NCBI GenBank assembly: GCA_021810345.1
Contig: JAJZIX010000005.1
Coordinates: 1 to 58,623, forward strand
DNA from: Nanobdellota archaeon
GTDB taxonomy: Archaea; Nanobdellota; Nanobdellia; Parvarchaeales; Parvarchaeaceae
DNA length: 58,623 bases
Direction: 5' to 3'
The position numbers were made by a program, and so were the translations under genes. The number at the start of each line of letters is the position of its first letter. The stretch's first letter is position 1. The notes beneath the pieces are model-generated. The model worked only from the letters and a program-made list of their open reading frames with translations. It ran no database searches and was not told the DNA's origin. Below are positions 47,824 through 57,062 of the stretch, piece by piece.

Positions 47824-48330
47824 ATGAAAAACAAGCTGATTCTAATCATATGTATAGCTTTGGCGGTGGTGCTTACCGCTGTTATCATAACGAACTCAGG
47901 ATATACTCTTAATATACTGCCGGCCGGCCTGTACAGCAGCCTGCATGAATCAAGCTTGTCTGTATCAAGCGGGCCCTTATCAATCATCAATGTCTCTGCA
48001 ATCGGCCAAGGAAAGAGCATTAGGTTCCAGTTTTACGTCGAAAACACCGGCAATTCCACTATAAGATACATCGGTGGTTGTTTTAGCCCGATTTTTGCGT
48101 TGAACAATACCGTTAACTTAACCCATGTCTTAAACTGCGATGCAATAACCGAACAGCAGCTTCACCCTGGGCAGTTAGCTGCAGTTTATTGGCCCTATCC
48201 TGCTTACGTCAATCTATCGGGAGAAAAGAACCTGAGTGAGCAGATAAGGGTTTATTTGGGTTTTGAATGGCAGGGCGTCGCCTCAAATTCGACCAGCATC
48301 GAGAACATCTCCTTTGATTTCAGCGGCTGA
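47824..48330 (+). CDS. Single-TM exported hypothetical protein
   Basis: N-terminal TM MKNKLILIICIALAVVLTAVIIT; N-glycosylation-rich exported domain. Confidence 0.65.
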   Translation: MKNKLILIICIALAVVLTAVIITNSGYTLNILPAGLYSSLHESSLSVSSGPLSIINVSAIGQGKSIRFQFYVENTGNSTIRYIGGCFSPIFALNNTVNLTHVLNCDAITEQQLHPGQLAAVYWPYPAYVNLSGEKNLSEQIRVYLGFEWQGVASNSTSIENISFDFSG

Positions 48331-48372
48331 AAAATAGAAATCCTTAAATAGGTTAATGTGGTCAATAACGAT

Positions 48373-48642
48373 ATGGAGAATGGAATTATCTTTGTGGGTA
48401 AAAAACCGCCGATGGCGTATGTTCTAGCGGTTCTAACTTACCTGAATTCTGGCAACGATTCGGTGGTGATAAAAGCCAGAGGAGTAACTATCTCTACGGC
48501 TGTAGATGTTTCACAGATTGTCACAAGGAGATTTTCGAAGGACATAAAAGTATCAAAAGTCGAAATAGGGACCGAAGAACTAGAGGATAAAGAGCACAAG
48601 AAAAGAAATGTGTCTTTTATATCCATAGAGATGCATAAATGA
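48373..48642 (+). CDS. albA: Alba DNA/RNA-binding protein
   Basis: IIFVGKKPPMAYVLAVLTYLNSGNDSVVIKARGVTISTAVDVSQIVTRRF. Confidence 0.93.
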   Translation: MENGIIFVGKKPPMAYVLAVLTYLNSGNDSVVIKARGVTISTAVDVSQIVTRRFSKDIKVSKVEIGTEELEDKEHKKRNVSFISIEMHK

Positions 48643-48646
48643 CACT

Positions 48647-49288
48647 ATGATAAATAAAAATGACTTTGTCATGATAGATTTCGTCGGCAGGATAGCCTCT
48701 TCTGGGGCGATATTTGACCTTACAGAAAAAGATGTTGCGGATAAGGAGGGTATACACGGCGATTTCAACTTTAACCCTATCTTAGTTATACCACAATCCG
48801 ACTATGTGATAAAGCCGATTTCGGAATCGCTGGTAAACAGGAACCCTGGCGAAAAATACACTATAAATGTAAAAGCAAAGGATGCATTTGGGGAATTCAA
48901 TAGCAAGCTCGTTAAAACATATGGCTTAAACTCATTCGTTGACAACAACATAAACCCGCATACTGGTGATTTGGTGATGCTTGATGACAAGCTGGCCACT
49001 ATCCTCTCTGTAAGTGGTGGGAGGGTTATGGTAAGTTTCAACCACCCATTGGCAGGCAAGGATCTTGTTTATGAGATCAAGGTTTTAAGCGTACTCGAAG
49101 ACAACAAGGACAAATGTTCTGCCATATTCCAGCACTATGTCGGCAATAAACCCGAAAGCATATCGCTAGAAAATAACTCTATTGACATAGTTTATAAGGG
49201 GGAGATAAAGCCGTACTTGGTAACAGCGATAGAAGAAGACATAAAGAAGTACATAAACAAAGACTTTTCCGTGAAAATACACAGCTGA
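48647..49288 (+). CDS. FKBP-type peptidyl-prolyl isomerase (SlyD-like)
   Basis: FVMIDFVGRIASSGAIFDLTEKDVA...KDAFGEFNSKLVKTYGL...VSFNHPLAGKDLVYEIKVL. Confidence 0.85.
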   Translation: MINKNDFVMIDFVGRIASSGAIFDLTEKDVADKEGIHGDFNFNPILVIPQSDYVIKPISESLVNRNPGEKYTINVKAKDAFGEFNSKLVKTYGLNSFVDNNINPHTGDLVMLDDKLATILSVSGGRVMVSFNHPLAGKDLVYEIKVLSVLEDNKDKCSAIFQHYVGNKPESISLENNSIDIVYKGEIKPYLVTAIEEDIKKYINKDFSVKIHS

Positions 49289-49332
49289 CGGCTTAAATTC
49301 TTTGGTGTTATTATAGGCTACGCTCACCACAA

Positions 49333-49343
49333 ATATTTATATA
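49333..49343 (+). promoter_or_regulatory. TATA-box-like element upstream of ftsZ
   Basis: ATATTTATATA about 40 nt upstream of the ftsZ ATG. Confidence 0.4.
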
Positions 49344-49382
49344 CTTGAAAATTCAAAGATTAATAATATTATTTAACTCATT

Positions 49383-50507
49383 ATGGAAAATTTTCAGGCA
49401 GGTTCTGTTAGTCAGGGCACAAAGTCAGCGAATTTTGAGGCAAGTAGGACAAAGGAATTTGATAAGTCTCTTGAGGAATTGATTTCTTCGAGGAGAACCA
49501 GCATAAAGGTCGTCGGCGTCGGCGGTTCTGGTAACAATACTCTCAGTAGAATGTTTGAAGTCGGCATAAAGGGGGCCGAATTAATAGCAATCAACACAGA
49601 TGCTGCAGATTTGCTGTGCACCCCGGCGGATAAGAAGATCCTGATAGGTAAGGAATTGACAAATGGCCTTGGGGCTGGGGCTGATCCAAGCGTTGGTGAA
49701 GCCGCTGCAAAGGAGCAGGAGCAAGAGATAAAAGAAGCGCTTCAGGGTTCTGACATGGTTTTTATATGCTGCGGTATGGGCGGCGGAACAGGAACAGGAG
49801 CTGCTCCAGTGGTTGCTCAAGTGGCTAAGAAACTAAATGCTTTAACCATAGCAGTGGTCACGCTGCCTTTCAAAGCCGAGGGTAAGAGGAGAATGACTTC
49901 TGCATTAAATGGCGTCGAAAAGCTCAGAAACAGTGTGGACACGCTTATAACAGTTCCAAACGAGAAGCTTATGGCGATTGCGCCCGGCCTTCCTTTCCCG
50001 ATAGCCCTTAAGATAGCAGATGATGTGCTTACAAATGCCGTAAAAGGTATAACCGAACTTATAACCAAACCAGGACTGATAAACGTGGATTTTGCCGATG
50101 TGAAGCGTATAATGTCTAATGGCGGAGTTGCACTCATAGGTACCGGCGAGAGTGACGCAAAGGACAAGAAGCTTGAAGCAGTAGTGGAAAAGGTTTTGAA
50201 TAATCCTCTTATTGATGTGGACGTAGCAAGCGCCAAGGGAATGCTGATTGATGTCACCGGCGGGCCAACTATGACGCTGGAAGAAGCGAATAAGGTAGTT
50301 GATTTGATAGGACAGAAATTGCCTGAGGATATAAACATAATATGGGGCGCGCATATCTTCCCTGATTTAAAGAACACTATCAAAACGCTTGTTATAATAA
50401 CGGGTGTAAGTTCTCGCCAGATAACAGGAAAGTCAATATCTGAAGACAAGCAGCTTAAAGAAAGGCAGGAAGTAGAAGAAGAGCTTGGTATAACGTTCCT
50501 TACATAG
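49383..50507 (+). CDS. ftsZ: Cell division GTPase FtsZ
   Basis: GVGGSGNNTLSRM, GMGGGTGTGAAPVVA tubulin signature. Confidence 0.97.
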   Translation: MENFQAGSVSQGTKSANFEASRTKEFDKSLEELISSRRTSIKVVGVGGSGNNTLSRMFEVGIKGAELIAINTDAADLLCTPADKKILIGKELTNGLGAGADPSVGEAAAKEQEQEIKEALQGSDMVFICCGMGGGTGTGAAPVVAQVAKKLNALTIAVVTLPFKAEGKRRMTSALNGVEKLRNSVDTLITVPNEKLMAIAPGLPFPIALKIADDVLTNAVKGITELITKPGLINVDFADVKRIMSNGGVALIGTGESDAKDKKLEAVVEKVLNNPLIDVDVASAKGMLIDVTGGPTMTLEEANKVVDLIGQKLPEDINIIWGAHIFPDLKNTIKTLVIITGVSSRQITGKSISEDKQLKERQEVEEELGITFLT

Positions 50508-50509
50508 TT

Positions 50510-50941
50510 ATGGTGGAGGATACAAAGAGCCTTGCCGAAGCAAATAAGCAAGAAACAAAAGATTCGATTCAAAGCTCCGATGCAGGGAAGGCCGTAGAAG
50601 AGAAAAAACAGGAGCAGAAGCCTGCTGAGCAGGCCCCGGTACAAGCGGAGCGCAAACAGAGCCAGCCGCAGCCGGCTGAGACCAGGCAGTTGCCGCCGCC
50701 TTTTCAGAGAAAACAGAGAAAGCTGAGGCTTTACAAAGTAAAGAACCTGTTCAAGAAACTGCATCCAGTGACTGTGAAATCCAAGCTTCATTATTACTGG
50801 TTTGAGTATAGTAGGGTGCTCCACCTTGCTAGAAAACCAACAAGGAGCGAATATAAAGAGCTAGCCATAATGGTGACGCTCGGCACAATAATTATCGGTG
50901 CAATAGGGTTTGTTGTACAGCTAATAATCCAGTATATCTAA
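50510..50941 (+). CDS. secE: SecE/Sec61-gamma with long Q/P/E-rich N-terminal extension
   Basis: C-term SRVLHLARKPTRSEYKELAIMVTLGTIIIGAIGFVVQLIIQYI; directly follows ftsZ. Confidence 0.88.
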   Translation: MVEDTKSLAEANKQETKDSIQSSDAGKAVEEKKQEQKPAEQAPVQAERKQSQPQPAETRQLPPPFQRKQRKLRLYKVKNLFKKLHPVTVKSKLHYYWFEYSRVLHLARKPTRSEYKELAIMVTLGTIIIGAIGFVVQLIIQYI

Positions 50942-50959
50942 TTTTAATTACATAAAGTC

Positions 50960-51126
50960 GGCATAAAGCCCATGATTTTAATCGTGGGATGAAGGCGATG
51001 GAACAAATAAATATAATGGAAAACAGGGTAAGATATGATACTGACATTTAAAGTCAAACACAACAGAGATTTTTCGAAAGAGTTATCGGAGGATATCAGT
51101 TATACTGAGAATTCTATTGAGGTATT
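50960..51126 (+). mobile_element. Second decayed IS605/TnpB-type left-end remnant
   Basis: Hairpin CCCATGAT-TTTA-ATCGTGGG (50969-50988) nearly identical to 44723-44742, followed by short ORF MILTFKVKHNRDFSKELSEDISYTENSIEVLCKTE resembling a TnpB N-terminus. Limits approximate. Confidence 0.55.
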
Positions 51127-51609
51127 ATGCAAAACAGAATAATCATCAAGCTTGACAGCAGTTTGGCCGCGTTTATAGACTCGTTGAGAGGTCCGCTGTC
51201 TAGGGAAAGATTCATAGAGCAGTCTCTCAAAAAAGTCTCAGACATATTTGAGGCAGTGTGGTTCTTGTCCAGTGAGATTCATAGCCTAAAGGCCGGCAAA
51301 AAATCATCCGGAAAAGCCATTCCAAAGGGTTTAAAGCACTACGGTTTAGTCGAAGTACAGCTGAAAACACTTGATTTTTATAGCAGGGACTTCGAGCTTC
51401 TTTTTTCTATAGACTTTGACTCTATCAAAAACATGAGTATAAAGGCTGATCACAGTTTTGAAAAGCTGATCCGCTTGAAACACGTGAATCCGCCGCTCCA
51501 CTTCGACTTTGATCATGACAGGATCTACTTATTTACCAGAGGGTTCGACGAGATAAGATTTAAGGGCGATAATAAAAGGTTTATAAGCCTCTTAAAGAAT
51601 AATATCTGA
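51127..51609 (+). CDS. Hypothetical protein
   Basis: 160-aa ORF. Confidence 0.6.
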   Translation: MQNRIIIKLDSSLAAFIDSLRGPLSRERFIEQSLKKVSDIFEAVWFLSSEIHSLKAGKKSSGKAIPKGLKHYGLVEVQLKTLDFYSRDFELLFSIDFDSIKNMSIKADHSFEKLIRLKHVNPPLHFDFDHDRIYLFTRGFDEIRFKGDNKRFISLLKNNI

Positions 51610-51626
51610 TAAATTAGAGGCAACCG

Positions 51627-52505
51627 ATGAATGTATTAATTTATTTAGCTGCAGTTCTAACGACTACAATATCGTTTGCGCTGATATCTATACTTGGCAG
51701 ACTTGTTTTGAGGAAAGGTAAAAACTCAATCCCGTTTAGATCTTTTGTGCCGTTATTCCTGCTTGTAAGTGCAATCATAACGCTGTCTCTTTCATTTGCT
51801 GTTACTGGCAGAATATCTCTGCCTGGTGGCTTTTATCCCCTGGTTTTCGTGATGGGCGCGCTGTACACTGCCGCTTCGTATATTGTGTTTTACTCGCTTG
51901 AAAACGAAAAAGGCGGGTTAATAGGCACCGTGAGCTCCACACAGGTGCTTTTTATTGCATTCTTTAGTTCACTTCTTTTTGTGCATTCCGATGTAATAAA
52001 GTCCTCCATCGCTGTAGTACTTATGCTGATAGGTGTCTTTCTGGTATCGGCAAATAGCCTCAGGACTGCTAAATTCTCAAAGTTTGTCTTCTTAGCATTG
52101 TTTGGGACGCTTCTGTGGGTAGCCATGTGGCTGTTGTTTTATGGCACGCTGCCAAGTGGGGTACCTTCTATGCTGGCGTATGGTTGGCTTTCATTGTTTG
52201 CATTTGTAGCGTGCATACCCGCGGTTTTCTTGACTAAACAGAAATTGGTGGATTTCTCCAAAGTTATGCGCAAAAGTCAGTACAGCAAGTACATCCTGCT
52301 TGTGTCTGTAGTCAATTCAATCGGAACAATCCTATATTCATATACTTACGTTTTAAATGCCGTGCTCACACCCCTGATCGTTGAAACCGAGGTGTTTTTT
52401 GTCCTAGTCCTGGCCTACTTCCTACTTAAAGAGAGATTCAAGATAATACAAATTCTGGGCGCACTGATCGTTGTTTCTGCAGTATTCTTTTTCTTGCTTG
52501 TGTAA
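51627..52505 (+). CDS. EamA/DMT-superfamily transporter
   Basis: About 10 TM; C-term EVFFVLVLAYFLLKERFKIIQILGALIVVSAVFFF. Confidence 0.85.
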   Translation: MNVLIYLAAVLTTTISFALISILGRLVLRKGKNSIPFRSFVPLFLLVSAIITLSLSFAVTGRISLPGGFYPLVFVMGALYTAASYIVFYSLENEKGGLIGTVSSTQVLFIAFFSSLLFVHSDVIKSSIAVVLMLIGVFLVSANSLRTAKFSKFVFLALFGTLLWVAMWLLFYGTLPSGVPSMLAYGWLSLFAFVACIPAVFLTKQKLVDFSKVMRKSQYSKYILLVSVVNSIGTILYSYTYVLNAVLTPLIVETEVFFVLVLAYFLLKERFKIIQILGALIVVSAVFFFLLV

Positions 52506-52549
52506 GCATACAGCGTAAGGGTTAAAAACTTGCAATCCCTAATTCTTGA

Positions 52550-54970
52550 GTGGTAGAACGCAGTCAGGAAAAAACAGATATACAGAAATCTACGGTTGAT
52601 GAGCTGATGAAACGGCTGTCTTCATCCGAGGATGGGCTCTCTACAGCAGAAGCAAACAACAGGCTGAAGTTATACGGCCCAAACGAGATTAAAGAGAAAA
52701 AGAAAAGCAGTCTACGTATCCTTTTAATGAAATTTGTGGGTCCTATACCACTTATGCTTTTTGTTATAATAGGGATTTCATTGTTTCTTGGGAAGAATAT
52801 AGACGCATATATAATTCTAGGACTAGTGTTTTTTAACGCCTTTGCAGGTTTTGCCGAGGAGTATAAAGCCGATAATACGCTCGAATTGCTGAGAAAGAAG
52901 CTTTCTGTGATGGTTTTAGTGCTTAGAGACAAAACTTGGAGCAAAATACCTTCAAAATCTATTGTGCCTGGTGATATAATAAGGCTCAGGATTGGTGATA
53001 TCGTACCCGCAGATTGCAAAATAACAGAAGGAGACTATCTATCAGTCGACCAATCAATGCTAACAGGAGAGTCTCTCCCTGTGGATAAGACAGAAGGGGA
53101 CGTTGTCTATTCATCATCAACAGTAAAGCAGGGAGAAGCTACAGCACTTGTTGTTTCTACGGGCATAAACACTTCTTTTGGTAAAACAGCCGAGCTTGTT
53201 AAAATCGCGAGAAGTAGGATGCATCTGGAAAGCGATATCCTAAGACTGATAAAGTATCTGGTGGCTGTAGATGTTGTGCTAATCGCAGTCGTTCTTATAT
53301 TCTCATCATTGTCTGGCGTGAGCTTCTCGGAAGTAATCCCTTTCTCTCTTTTGGTGCTTCTCGCATCCGTTCCGGTCGCCCTTCCATCTGCCTTTACGGT
53401 AGCAATGGCTTATGGGACAGAGCGACTTAGCTCAAAGAATATCCTTGTGACAAGGCTGGAAGCTATAGAAGAAGCATCTACAATGAATGTGATATGCCTT
53501 GATAAGACGGGCACCATCACTAAAAATTCACTTTCCGTTTCAAAGGCTTATGGCTACGATAACTTTTCAGACAGTGATGTGCTAAAGTACGCTGCTCTGG
53601 CCTCTAGAGTGGAGGATTCGGATGAGATAGACATGGCTATACTGTCGGCTCAAAAGGCAGAGGGGTCAGACTTATCCAAGTACAAAAGAAGCAACTTTAC
53701 TCCGTTTGATCCTTCTACTAAGATGTCAAAATCAGAAGTATTATACAATGGTAGTAGCATGACAGTAGTTAAAGGCTTTCCAGATAAGATCCTGTCGCTG
53801 TGCAAACTAGCCAAGTCAGATGAAGAAAGCGAGAGAAAGAAGATAAACGACCTTGCCTCAAAAGGATTTAGGATAATCGCCGTTGCTGTGGATGATGGTG
53901 GCTGGAAATTCGTCGGGTTTGTGCCTCTAAGCGACATGCCACGCGAAGACAGCGCCAAGTTTATAAGCGAGCTAAAGAACTTGGGCCTCAAAATCAAGAT
54001 GCTGACAGGTGATAGCGAGCAAACAGCGGAAGCAGTCGCTTCTGAGGTCGGAATAGGTAATAAGATACTTGACGTAAGCCAATTGCAGGGGCAGACAGAA
54101 GGACAGATAGCAAAGCTAGTGAGCGAAAACGACGGATTCTCGGGAATTTTTCCAAAGGATAAATACCTAATAGTCAAAGCGCTGCAAGACTCTGGGTCGC
54201 ATGTCGGTATGACTGGGGACGGAGTAAACGATGCTCCGGCCTTGAAGCAGGCTGAGGTGGGCATTGCTGTCTCTAATGCCACAGACGTTGCAAAGAGCGC
54301 AGCCGCCTTAGTATTGACTTCTGAGGGTATAGAGCCAATAGTGAACGCGATAGAGGAGAGTCGTTCCATATTCGAAAGGATGATAACCTACACTATAAAC
54401 AAAGTCTCCAGGATATTCCAAATAGCATTTTTCTTGTCAGCGGCATTCTTGATACTCAAGTTTTTGCCGATAAGGGCAATACAACTTATCTTGATGATAT
54501 TCCTGAATGACATAGGCAGCATAGCGCTTTCAACTGACCATGAGAGGTACTCCGCCGACCCGGATACCTGGAGCATAAAAACAATTTTTTCAGCTTCTAT
54601 GATATTTGGGATCGCCACAATACTAGAAATATCTATCCTAACATTTTTGGGATTGGCTGTATTCGGGCTGTCCCACCAAGCGTTGCAGACCTTCCTATTC
54701 GTGTCATTTATAATGTCGATTGAATTTATGCTCCTTTCAATAAGGTCAAGGAGCCATTTCTTCAGCTCTTACCCAAGTCTTTTGGTTTCGCTTCAGATTG
54801 TACTTTCTATACTGATAGCCTCGGTATTTGCTGTCTTTGGTGTGTTGATGACACCGATAAGCGTGAACTACGTGCTTTTCATAGCGGGAGTCTCGGTGTT
54901 ATTTTTGGTGGTTGTGGATTATATAAAATACTTCATATATAAGAATATCTCGGAATTCAAGGAGCTCTAA
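52550..54970 (+). CDS. P-type (plasma-membrane H+-type, P3A-like) ATPase
   Basis: DKTGTITKN phosphorylation motif, LTGESLPVDK, MTGDGVNDAPALKQAEVGIAVSNATDVAK. Starts at a non-ATG codon (GTG). Confidence 0.92.
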   Translation: MVERSQEKTDIQKSTVDELMKRLSSSEDGLSTAEANNRLKLYGPNEIKEKKKSSLRILLMKFVGPIPLMLFVIIGISLFLGKNIDAYIILGLVFFNAFAGFAEEYKADNTLELLRKKLSVMVLVLRDKTWSKIPSKSIVPGDIIRLRIGDIVPADCKITEGDYLSVDQSMLTGESLPVDKTEGDVVYSSSTVKQGEATALVVSTGINTSFGKTAELVKIARSRMHLESDILRLIKYLVAVDVVLIAVVLIFSSLSGVSFSEVIPFSLLVLLASVPVALPSAFTVAMAYGTERLSSKNILVTRLEAIEEASTMNVICLDKTGTITKNSLSVSKAYGYDNFSDSDVLKYAALASRVEDSDEIDMAILSAQKAEGSDLSKYKRSNFTPFDPSTKMSKSEVLYNGSSMTVVKGFPDKILSLCKLAKSDEESERKKINDLASKGFRIIAVAVDDGGWKFVGFVPLSDMPREDSAKFISELKNLGLKIKMLTGDSEQTAEAVASEVGIGNKILDVSQLQGQTEGQIAKLVSENDGFSGIFPKDKYLIVKALQDSGSHVGMTGDGVNDAPALKQAEVGIAVSNATDVAKSAAALVLTSEGIEPIVNAIEESRSIFERMITYTINKVSRIFQIAFFLSAAFLILKFLPIRAIQLILMIFLNDIGSIALSTDHERYSADPDTWSIKTIFSASMIFGIATILEISILTFLGLAVFGLSHQALQTFLFVSFIMSIEFMLLSIRSRSHFFSSYPSLLVSLQIVLSILIASVFAVFGVLMTPISVNYVLFIAGVSVLFLVVVDYIKYFIYKNISEFKEL

Positions 54971-54973
54971 TCC

Positions 54974-55633
54974 TTATTCAATTGATGGTAGTATCTCGAC
55001 TTTGATTTTCCCTTCCAGTAGATCCTTGAACTTTTTTGCGTCTTCTAGCGTGCCTATGCCAGAGCCGTAATGCATGGGTATAACAATATCCGTCTTCATG
55101 TCTTCTGCTGCCTGCGCAGCCTCTTCTGCAGTCATAACGTATATGCCACTGACTGGAAGCAGGGCTATGTCAGTCTTTATGTTTTTCATCTCTGGTATCC
55201 TGTCCGTGTCCCCTGCTATGTATATTTTGACACCGTCAACAATGAAAACATAGCCAACATTGCCCTTGCCTTTTGGATGGAATACCTCGCTGCCCTCCTT
55301 GAACTTATTTATATTATATGATGGCAGGGTCCTTATTGATACGCCTTTAACTTCCTTAAACTCGCCGGGCGATACAAATACCTTTTCATTGTTGAATTCT
55401 GAGAGCTGCGCTTCGCAGTCTTTCGGTGCAATAAGCATAGTATCCTGTTTTACTAGTTTTTTGATGCTTGCCTGTTCAAGATGGTCGTAATGGTCGTGTG
55501 TAATCAGTACCAAATCAGCATCATTATATTCTTTTGAGACTTTGTAAGGATCAGTATAAACTACTAGGTGCCCTCCTTTTATTCTGAAGCAGTCGTGGTG
55601 CAGCCAGCTTATTTCTATATCTTTATATTCCAT
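54974..55633 (-). CDS. Metallo-beta-lactamase-fold hydrolase (UPF0173-like)
   Basis: LITHDHYDHLE, YIAGDTDRI, IVIPMHYGSGIG. Confidence 0.9.
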   Translation of the reverse strand: MEYKDIEISWLHHDCFRIKGGHLVVYTDPYKVSKEYNDADLVLITHDHYDHLEQASIKKLVKQDTMLIAPKDCEAQLSEFNNEKVFVSPGEFKEVKGVSIRTLPSYNINKFKEGSEVFHPKGKGNVGYVFIVDGVKIYIAGDTDRIPEMKNIKTDIALLPVSGIYVMTAEEAAQAAEDMKTDIVIPMHYGSGIGTLEDAKKFKDLLEGKIKVEILPSIE

Positions 55634-55711
55634 ATGTATTGATTAGTCCTGCTCTTTTATATCTTTTTTGTTAATAGGTGGACAGAAAGCCTTTTATATG
55701 AAGGTGAATTC

Positions 55712-56239
55712 TTGATAAGAATGATACTCAGCGACAATGATATAAAGGAGGCTATAACTTCGGGTGGGCTTAAAATATCCCCTATTTCTGATGATACGAT
55801 AAGGGAAAACGGAGTAGATTTAAAGGTTGGTACTGAGTTGCTCAGATTCAGGCCGGGGGGGGAGATTAATCTCTTGGATAAGTTGTCACCGGATAAGGTT
55901 TATATTAAGGAGGAGATAAAAGACTCCTTTGTCTTGAACCCACACGAGAAAGTGCTTCTTAAAGTATATGAAGAAATCAAAATGCCGAATAGTCTTGTTG
56001 GTTTTTGTAACTTAAGGTCAACATTCGCCAGGCTCGGTGTGAGCATACCGCCCACTATAGTGGACGCAGGATTCGAAGGCTTTCTTACTATCCTTATAAT
56101 AGGTGGAGAAGAGAAGGTGACTATCCCGGCGGGTATGAGGTTTCTGCACTTAGTTTTCAGTACAACTAAGACGCCAGTTGGCAAACCATACGCCGGCGGC
56201 TATCAGAAAAGTAAGGATGTAACTGGTGCTAAGATATAA
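55712..56239 (+). CDS. dcd: dCTP deaminase
   Basis: MILSDNDIKEAI...RENGVDLKVGTELLRF...LRSTFARLGVSIPPTIVDAGFEG. Confidence 0.94.
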   Translation: MIRMILSDNDIKEAITSGGLKISPISDDTIRENGVDLKVGTELLRFRPGGEINLLDKLSPDKVYIKEEIKDSFVLNPHEKVLLKVYEEIKMPNSLVGFCNLRSTFARLGVSIPPTIVDAGFEGFLTILIIGGEEKVTIPAGMRFLHLVFSTTKTPVGKPYAGGYQKSKDVTGAKI

Positions 56240-56263
56240 ATCCAAATAACGAGGTAAACTAAT

Positions 56264-56380
56264 ATGAAAAGAAGCTCTAAAAACTGGAAAAAATACCACA
56301 AGGATCGCTGGAAGACCAGAAAGAAGAAGATGCAGGAAAGAAAAAGAAAAAGAAGGCTGATGCGCGAGAGGAGCGCTTAA
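56264..56380 (+). CDS. Very basic 38-aa protein
   Basis: MKRSSKNWKKYHKDRWKTRKKKMQERKRKRRLMRERSA; 24 nt after dcd, immediately before tRNA-Leu. Confidence 0.5.
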   Translation: MKRSSKNWKKYHKDRWKTRKKKMQERKRKRRLMRERSA

Positions 56381-56392
56381 ATCGCTGTTTGG

Positions 56393-56507
56393 GCAGGGGT
56401 AGCGAAGTTTGGTCCAACGTGCAGGACTTAAGGTCTTTTGTTTGATCGACAAAGATATGATATCCTGCGGCTTAGCGCCCTCGTGGGTTCAAATCCCACC
56501 CCCTGCA
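56393..56507 (+). tRNA. tRNA-Leu(UAA) with intron
   Basis: GCAGGGG/CCCCTGC acceptor, CAGGA-CTTAAG[intron]A-TCCTG, long variable arm, T-arm GTGGG-TTCAAAT-CCCAC. Confidence 0.92.
56433..56461 (+). other. 29-nt tRNA-Leu(UAA) intron at 37/38
   Basis: Inner hairpin TCTTT...AAAGA; bulges AGG/ATA; central helix CTTA/TATG has one mismatch (relaxed BHB). Confidence 0.75.
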
Positions 56508-56521
56508 GTTCCCTATGGAAA

Positions 56522-57052
56522 TCAGGCCGACAGCTTTTTAACTTCTTTCAGTTCCTTTACTCTCACCGAAGCCGCTCCCCTTATTGGGAAGTGCATGACA
56601 TAGATTTTCGGGTTCATCGTACTTTTTTGAAGCCCAAACCTGAAGTTTTTGGTTTTATTGAATTTCATGAATGTTACCTTGCCTATAAAACAGACAATCT
56701 TTGGCCTATACTTCTTTATTATCATGAGCAATCTATCCACCCCAGCTTTTTCCTCTCCCGTTTTTAGGTCTGAGACGTCTCTAGACGGCCTATCTATCAA
56801 GTTTATGAAGTTTATCTTGTATTTTCCTGCCAAATTTTTGTATACTTGACTAAGATTTTTATCATCTTTAAGGTAGCTCCTGCTTTCCTTTATTAATCTC
56901 GAATCACTCATTAGATACCAGAGCATCTTATTGTTTGAAAATGGTACGCCTCTTTTGTACGAGCCGAAGTGGGGGTTTATCCCCACAAATAATATATCCG
57001 CGTTTTTCGATAGGTGGTATCTTATCATATAATTATTAATATGTATAGTCAA
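56522..57052 (-). CDS. Mug/TDG-type G:U/T mismatch uracil-DNA glycosylase
   Basis: DILFVGINPHFGSYKRGVPFSNNKMLWYLMSDS and NLIDRPSRDVSDL. Confidence 0.88.
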   Translation of the reverse strand: MTIHINNYMIRYHLSKNADILFVGINPHFGSYKRGVPFSNNKMLWYLMSDSRLIKESRSYLKDDKNLSQVYKNLAGKYKINFINLIDRPSRDVSDLKTGEEKAGVDRLLMIIKKYRPKIVCFIGKVTFMKFNKTKNFRFGLQKSTMNPKIYVMHFPIRGAASVRVKELKEVKKLSA

Positions 57053-57062
57053 TATAATACTA

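Noticed and set aside
49817-50824. 335-aa ORF antisense to ftsZ/secE
   Set aside because: Low-complexity S/L/F-rich translation typical of antisense shadow frames; ftsZ on the + strand is certain.
44723-50988. The two similar hairpins as CRISPR repeats
   Set aside because: Only two copies 6 kb apart, no regular spacers; better explained as transposon ends.
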